Origin: Eubacteriales Family XIII. Incertae Sedis bacterium
Lineage (GTDB): Bacteria; Bacillota; Clostridia; Peptostreptococcales; Anaerovoracaceae
Length of the DNA: 40,211 nt
NCBI GenBank assembly: GCA_031264295.1
Contig: JAISED010000069.1
Coordinates: 1 to 40,211 of the forward strand
Direction: 5' to 3'
Of this stretch, positions 35,632-40,211 are shown piece after piece (the first letter of the stretch is position 1; every line of letters begins with the position of its first letter). The notes beneath the pieces were generated by a model. The model did not search any database and had not been told where the DNA came from. It was given only the letters and a program-made list of their open reading frames with translations. The translations under genes were made by a program, and so were the position numbers.

Positions 35632-38304
35632 ATGAGGAAATTAATTTCGATAGTACTGACCCTCGCGTTGGTACTTGGAAGCCTCGGTTTTACCGCGTCG
35701 GCGGCCAGCAAGCCAAAGTTGCTTGACATCGCTGATAACGCGAACGAGGAAGCGATCCAGGTTGCATATGACCTCGGTATCGTTGAAGGCACTCCGGAAG
35801 GCAATTTTGAGCCGGATAAGGCCGTTACAAGAGCGGAATTTGCCGCTTTGATCACAAGAGCACTTGCTATTCCGCAGAGCGCGCTCGCGTCTTACGGCGG
35901 CGCTTCGTTCCTGGATACCGCAGGCGCTACATGGGCTGTACCCTATCTGGCTTTCTGCCAGCAGAAGGGCATCATGAAGGGCGACGGTTACGGCAATGCG
36001 ATGCCGCAAAGAACGATTTCCCCGAATGAGGCCGTTACCATGGTTCTCAGGGCGATCGGATACACCGACAGTGCTTCCGTACTCGTTGGACAGTGGCCGG
36101 CGAACTACGTATCGCTCGGACAGTCGCAGCTCCTTTACACTAAAGTAGCTGACTCAACTGAGATGAACAAGGCCGCGGCCGCGCAGATGATCTACAATGC
36201 GCTGACAGTGCAGCTGGTTCAGGTTGACGCAAACGCGGCGGTAAGCCTGCTGTGGAACCGCATCAACGCGACCAGAGAGGATCCGAGAAGTCTGCTGACA
36301 GCAGGTTTGGACTGCGAATACGTTGAGAAGGCTGTTATCACTTACGCCGATGCAGCGTCATCCAAGATCAACCTGACTCCTTATGTAGGAAACAGAGCGG
36401 CGCTTTACAAGAGCAATGCGGACGACGAGGTTGTAGCAGTCACTGAGATCGACACCACACTGCTTCCCGGTCAGTTTACTTACAGCGGAACAGGCGCGGA
36501 TACAGTTGTTGACAAGTTCAAGTCTATAGACGGTACCGAGTATAATCTCAGCGGCAGCGTCAAGAGTCTCTTCTCGACAGCGAACAACGGTGATGTAACT
36601 GTGGACGCCGCTAAGGTAGCCAAGTTCCAGAACGGTAATGACAACCCCTCAGCTCCGGCCGGAGGCGATTGGTACAGTTATGTATCAGGCACTGAGAAAG
36701 CTCAGGCTAAGCTGGTCATAGGCGCTAAGATAAGCGGCAAGACAATAACAGAGCTTTCTTCCATCGCTGTATGGGAAGCTGTTGGGACATTCCTGTGGGC
36801 AAGCGACAGTCTTGACGGCAAGAAGATCGAAGGATATGAACTGCCGTTAGACAATAATGACGATATCGATCTGAACGCCTTTACCCTTGAGGGTGTAAAC
36901 ACTCTGGAGGAAATCGCGGTTGACAACGTAGTATATGTCTTCAGAAACAGCTCCAGCAAGATTTCGAAGATTCAGGTCGGAACAAAGAGCCAGAGCGGTG
37001 TAGTAACCAACTACAACGATGTGGACAGCGAAGGCGAGATCGGCGGAAGTACATATGGCTTTGCTCCCTATACAGGTTCAGGGATCAGCGACATCAAGTC
37101 AGAAAACGCCATCAACAATGAAGGAACAGCTCTGCTCGACTACTATGGAAGGATATACGACTTCAAGCTCAGCGAAGCTTCTAAGGGTTCTTATGCAGTA
37201 TTCGAGGATTATGGATATACAGGTTCACAGCTCAACCAAGTTCCTGTGATCAAGCTTCTCGACAAGACCGGCAAGGAAATTTCTTACGAGGCCACGAAAA
37301 AGTATGCGGAACTTCCGGCGACAAATGTTGATAGCTGGTTGGCAATGGAGAGTCTTGTTACAGCAACCGGCAGAACCGGATACCTGGTGGAATACAGCAT
37401 TTCGTCAGGCAAGCTCAGCAAGATGAATCAGGAAGCTGAGGTAAACGGCAGAGAAAGAGGATATATCGGAGACATCAACACCAAGTATTCGTCGAAGGTT
37501 GCCACTGTGAACAAAGCTGGTTCAATGCTTTCAGTAGCGGCTGGTTATGTGGGCGGCACCTCCGGTAAAGCGCAAAACTACATTATCGACAGTGGTGCTG
37601 TGGTCTTTGTGAAATCAGGCGATGATTACCAGCTTGGCACTATAAACGACATCTTGGATAGTGATCTTAATTACGGATTCAATATCTTCAGAGACGGAAA
37701 CAAGATCAAGGCCATCTTGGTCAATGAGGCAGACGCAGGAGCGTCCAGCGCGTTCGTTATGGTTACAGCCAGATCAAGGTCGGCAAGCGGCACTGATACG
37801 GTTGACAAGCTGACCGGTTACGACTTCAAAGACGCCACCGGAGCGAGCAAGAAGACATGGCTCTACACCAACGACAACTTCTTAGGTGAACTTGAGAGTG
37901 TGGCCGGCAACTACGATGCAAAGGTTCCGTTCCCCGAGTTATTGAAGTTCAGCGTCACAGAAAACGGCGTCTTGAAGAATGTGGAACGTATCACAGCTGA
38001 TGCCGATAGATTTGACCTGGCGGATATTGACGATACCAAATCGCACTTTGATGGTGTCAAAGTTCTGGAGTACAGCGGTAGTTCGGGCGGAACATTTACA
38101 CTCACTGTAAGTGATGGCGTAAATGATAATAACGTGAACTACGTAAGCTTCGAATCGACTACCGTGCTTTACAAGGTCGATGGCAGCAGCTGGGCGCCGG
38201 CTAAGTTCAACCAGGGACAGATAAACTCCAACAAGGATGCTAAGTACATCTTCCTGAAGACAGATAGCGACAATGCGTTCAACGTGATTATTCAGGTTCG
38301 CTAG
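35632..38304 (+). CDS. Secreted protein with N-terminal SLH domains (S-layer-type)
   Basis: 890 aa. Signal peptide MRKLISIVLTLALVLGSLGF with cleavage after about residue 24 (ASA|AS). Two SLH domains follow (about 28-150): AYDLGIVEGTPEGNFEPDKAVTRAEFAALITRAL and CQQKGIMKGDGYGNAMPQRTISPNEAVTMVLRAIGY are their centres; SLH domains bind pyruvylated wall polymers. The remaining 700 residues are Ser/Gly/Asp/Thr/Val-rich, beta-type, without recognised enzyme motifs, as in S-layer or exported surface proteins. AAAGGAGG precedes the ATG. Tandem promoters, a long leader and a strong terminator suggest high expression. ManNAc made by WecB could enter its wall anchor; this is inference. Confidence 0.9.
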   Translation: MRKLISIVLTLALVLGSLGFTASAASKPKLLDIADNANEEAIQVAYDLGIVEGTPEGNFEPDKAVTRAEFAALITRALAIPQSALASYGGASFLDTAGATWAVPYLAFCQQKGIMKGDGYGNAMPQRTISPNEAVTMVLRAIGYTDSASVLVGQWPANYVSLGQSQLLYTKVADSTEMNKAAAAQMIYNALTVQLVQVDANAAVSLLWNRINATREDPRSLLTAGLDCEYVEKAVITYADAASSKINLTPYVGNRAALYKSNADDEVVAVTEIDTTLLPGQFTYSGTGADTVVDKFKSIDGTEYNLSGSVKSLFSTANNGDVTVDAAKVAKFQNGNDNPSAPAGGDWYSYVSGTEKAQAKLVIGAKISGKTITELSSIAVWEAVGTFLWASDSLDGKKIEGYELPLDNNDDIDLNAFTLEGVNTLEEIAVDNVVYVFRNSSSKISKIQVGTKSQSGVVTNYNDVDSEGEIGGSTYGFAPYTGSGISDIKSENAINNEGTALLDYYGRIYDFKLSEASKGSYAVFEDYGYTGSQLNQVPVIKLLDKTGKEISYEATKKYAELPATNVDSWLAMESLVTATGRTGYLVEYSISSGKLSKMNQEAEVNGRERGYIGDINTKYSSKVATVNKAGSMLSVAAGYVGGTSGKAQNYIIDSGAVVFVKSGDDYQLGTINDILDSDLNYGFNIFRDGNKIKAILVNEADAGASSAFVMVTARSRSASGTDTVDKLTGYDFKDATGASKKTWLYTNDNFLGELESVAGNYDAKVPFPELLKFSVTENGVLKNVERITADADRFDLADIDDTKSHFDGVKVLEYSGSSGGTFTLTVSDGVNDNNVNYVSFESTTVLYKVDGSSWAPAKFNQGQINSNKDAKYIFLKTDSDNAFNVIIQVR

Positions 38305-38352
38305 TGCGGAACAGGATGTAACAACTAAGATTTAAAATAAGTAATAAACGAG

Positions 38353-38382
38353 AGCGGCGACCGGTAATAGGTCGCCGCTTTT
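38353..38382 (+). terminator. Intrinsic terminator of the SLH gene
   Basis: Perfect 10-base arms AGCGGCGACC (38353-38362) and GGTCGCCGCT (38370-38379) with a 7-base loop and a TTTT run. It is the clearest terminator in the window, 49 bases after the stop. Confidence 0.92.
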
Positions 38383-38502
38383 GTGATCATAAGCGTAAGG
38401 GGGCTTCTAAAAACCCTGCCGTACAGCGAAAAAAAGACCGTCCGGGAGCGTGACGAGGGTTTCCGGAGCTTGCCTATATCTTATAAAAAAGAATAAACCT
38501 GC

Positions 38503-38531
38503 TTGAATAGAAGATATGTCTGTGATATTAT
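38503..38531 (+). promoter_or_regulatory. Promoter of the second DUF4143 ATPase
   Basis: TTGAAT (38503-38508), 17-base spacer ending TGA, TATTAT (38526-38531), an extended -10, about 35 bases before the ATG. Confidence 0.55.
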
Positions 38532-38565
38532 GAGGTCAAGATATGACAAGGGAGGTCTTTAATTC

Positions 38566-39780
38566 ATGATTAATCGAGAGCTATATATGAGCCGCATCCG
38601 TCCATTTATCGGAAATGAGTTGATTAAGGTTTTAACAGGCATTCGCCGCAGCGGAAAATCCGTCATGCTGGATTTGATTAAGCGAGAACTGATCGCCTCC
38701 GGTGTAAGTGAGGAGCGGTTTATTTCTATCAACTTTGAGAATATGAGTAATGCGCAGCTTTGCGTTGCGGATGTGCTGCACAAGGAGATTACGCAGCGGG
38801 TAAACGGCATTCACGGCAAGGTATATCTTTTTTTTGATGAGATTCAGGAAGTCCTTGGCTGGGAAAAGTGCATAAATTCATTTCGGGTTGAATTTGATTG
38901 TGATATCTATATTACCGGCTCAAACGCCAAGCTGCTTTCGGGGGAATTGGCCACATATCTTGCGGGGAGGTATGTAGAGTTTGTGATTTATCCTTTTTCA
39001 TTTAGGGAGTTTTCAGAGCTGTATCATACCGTTTTCCCTGATTCCGACTTGAGAACGGTGTTTACAGAATACCTTACTGATGGCGGAATGCCCTATTTGA
39101 GCAAGCTTCGTTATGATGAAGAGCCGAGCCGCCAGTACCTGCAAGACCTCTACAACTCCATTGTTCTTAAAGATATCGTAAAACGCAACAACATACGGAA
39201 TGTTGATCTGCTGGAGCGCATCATCGCGTACATTACCGCAAATGTTGGTATGACCTTCTCCGCTACGGCGATCTCAAAATATCTCAAGAGTGAGGGACGC
39301 GCCGCATCGCCGGAGACAATCTTAAACTACATCAAGGCATGTGAAGAGGCCTTTCTGTTCTACCGTGTCCGCAGACAGGATCTGCAGGGGAAGAAGATTC
39401 TCACAGTCAATGAAAAATACTATATCGCTGATCACGGCCTAAGGGAGGCTGTTTTTGGCGGAAATATGAAGGATATCAACCTGATCTTTGAGAACATTGT
39501 ATATATGGAACTCCTGCGGCGGGGATATAAGGTCACAGTCGGCAAAGTAGGGGAGAAAGAGATTGACTTTATCGCTGAAAAGCAAACGCAAAAGCTCTAT
39601 GTTCAGACGGCTTATCTGCTTGCATCCGAGGAAACAATCCAGCGTGAATTCGGAGTATATGATGTGATCAGGGACAACTTTCCGAAGTATGTCGTGTCAT
39701 ATGATGAATTTGATATGAGCAGAAATGGTATAAAGCATATGAATATACGCGAGTTCCTATTAACTGAACAATGGAATTAA
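38566..39780 (+). CDS. AAA ATPase with C-terminal DUF4143 domain (second copy type)
   Basis: 404 aa. Walker A TGIRRSGKSVML, Walker B VYLFFDEIQEVLGWEK, sensor DIYITGSNAKLLSGELAT and the family stretch YPFSFREFSELY. The C-terminal region carries GEKEIDFIAEKQTQKLYVQTAYLLASEE, the nuclease-like DUF4143 end with Q in place of the usual K. It shares architecture with the gene at 1308-2531 but the sequences differ widely, so they are not a recent duplication. GGGAGGT precedes the ATG. Such genes are typical solitary accessory genes; function unproven. Confidence 0.9.
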   Translation: MINRELYMSRIRPFIGNELIKVLTGIRRSGKSVMLDLIKRELIASGVSEERFISINFENMSNAQLCVADVLHKEITQRVNGIHGKVYLFFDEIQEVLGWEKCINSFRVEFDCDIYITGSNAKLLSGELATYLAGRYVEFVIYPFSFREFSELYHTVFPDSDLRTVFTEYLTDGGMPYLSKLRYDEEPSRQYLQDLYNSIVLKDIVKRNNIRNVDLLERIIAYITANVGMTFSATAISKYLKSEGRAASPETILNYIKACEEAFLFYRVRRQDLQGKKILTVNEKYYIADHGLREAVFGGNMKDINLIFENIVYMELLRRGYKVTVGKVGEKEIDFIAEKQTQKLYVQTAYLLASEETIQREFGVYDVIRDNFPKYVVSYDEFDMSRNGIKHMNIREFLLTEQWN

Positions 39781-39856
39781 TACCAAAAAAAGACCATTGC
39801 AATCCCCCATGGTATTGCGTATAATGGAGATGAGAGACGATTATGAGCGAGCTTAA

Positions 39857-40211
39857 ATACAGGTAGCAGATCAAGGCAACTACAGGGAAAGGGCGACCTA
39901 TTACGCTTCTAAACTAGTTTCAGGGTCGCTTAACGCCGGAGAAGACTACAAGGAAATGCCGCAGTCTATACTGGTCAGTATTATTGACTTTGACTTGTTT
40001 ACCTGCGATAAATTTGATTCGGAGTTCGCCTTGCTTGAAAAGACGCGTCACGAACTGCTCTGCGACAAGATGGAGCTTCGTTTTTTTGAACTGCGAAAAC
40101 TACCGAAAACAATCGACACGAACGATATGCTGCAAGTTTGGCTGAAAGTATTAAGCGTCGAAACGGAAGAAGACTTAAATGAGCTCAAAAAATTGGAGGT
40201 AAAGGAAGTGG
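39857..40211 (+). pseudogene. 5'-truncated Rpn-type nuclease/transposase, running off the window
   Basis: The frame from 39857 is open to the window edge but preceded by an in-frame TAA at 39854-39856. It reads IQVADQGNYRERATYYASKL, then SGSLNAGEDYKEMPQSILV and IIDFDLF, the middle of the PD-(D/E)XK Rpn/PDDEXK_2 family that promotes RecA-independent recombination. FFELRKLPKTIDTNDMLQVWLKVLSVETEEDL continues this family. The N-terminal part with the first catalytic acid is missing, so this is a decayed mobile-type gene. The end is unknown. Confidence 0.7.

Noticed and set aside
33350-38477. Shared TCCGGAGC[CT]TGCCTATA at about 33351 and 38462, and GAGCTTGCCTATA near 8390 (minus)
   Set aside because: Matches of this length are expected by chance in 40 kb on two strands, and the positions relative to genes differ.

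Overview
The window reads as the chromosome of an anaerobic, low-to-moderate GC Gram-positive bacterium of the Clostridia type. Evidence: strong GGAGG-type ribosome sites with frequent TTG/GTG starts, a secreted protein with S-layer homology (SLH) domains, a ferredoxin-dependent 2-oxoacid oxidoreductase, a complete Firmicutes-type atpIBEFHAGDC operon, and extended -10 sigma-A promoters. The species cannot be named from the sequence. No rRNA, tRNA or CRISPR array was recognised.

Layout. (1) 1-1.3 kb: tail of an unknown gene and the UDP-GlcNAc 2-epimerase gene wecB/mnaA. (2) 1.3-11.6 kb: an accessory block holding a DUF4143-type AAA ATPase with a near-consensus promoter and operator, an arylsulfotransferase, a sulfonate/nitrate-type ABC transporter, a solitary HipA-like kinase, and a four-subunit 2-oxoacid:ferredoxin oxidoreductase. 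In Bacillus wecB/mnaA directly precedes atpI, so this block looks inserted into that neighbourhood. (3) 11.65-19 kb: the ATP synthase operon. Its c subunit carries the residue set of Na+-binding c rings (Q32, V63, E65, T66, T67). (4) 19-23.8 kb: a PhzF-family protein, an MBOAT O-acyltransferase and a chemoreceptor. (5) 23.8-28.4 kb: a minus-strand island of three poorly known genes: an unknown protein, a 760-aa protein with an HEXXH zinc-protease motif, and an FRG-domain module in the -1 frame. A U UUU UUG slippery heptamer sits at the overlap, and a structured leader RNA precedes the operon. Decayed genes and a G-rich repeat tract lie next to it. (6) 28.4-32 kb: a cell-surface modification cluster with an SGNH-esterase/NodB-deacetylase fusion, an acyl carrier protein and an FkbH-like HAD protein. 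(7) 32-40.2 kb: a ThrE-type exporter, putrescine aminotransferase, a large SLH protein with tandem promoters and a long leader, a second DUF4143 ATPase, and the truncated end of an Rpn-type nuclease/transposase.

How the genes may work together. The ATP synthase probably couples to Na+. The oxidoreductase would supply reduced ferredoxin and acyl-CoA. FkbH, the carrier protein, the MBOAT and the SGNH/NodB fusion together look like a pathway that activates a small acyl group in the cytosol and moves it across the membrane onto a surface glycan. The HEXXH/FRG island is the best candidate for an undescribed system. It resembles an accessory or defence-type cassette, but nothing in the sequence proves its role.
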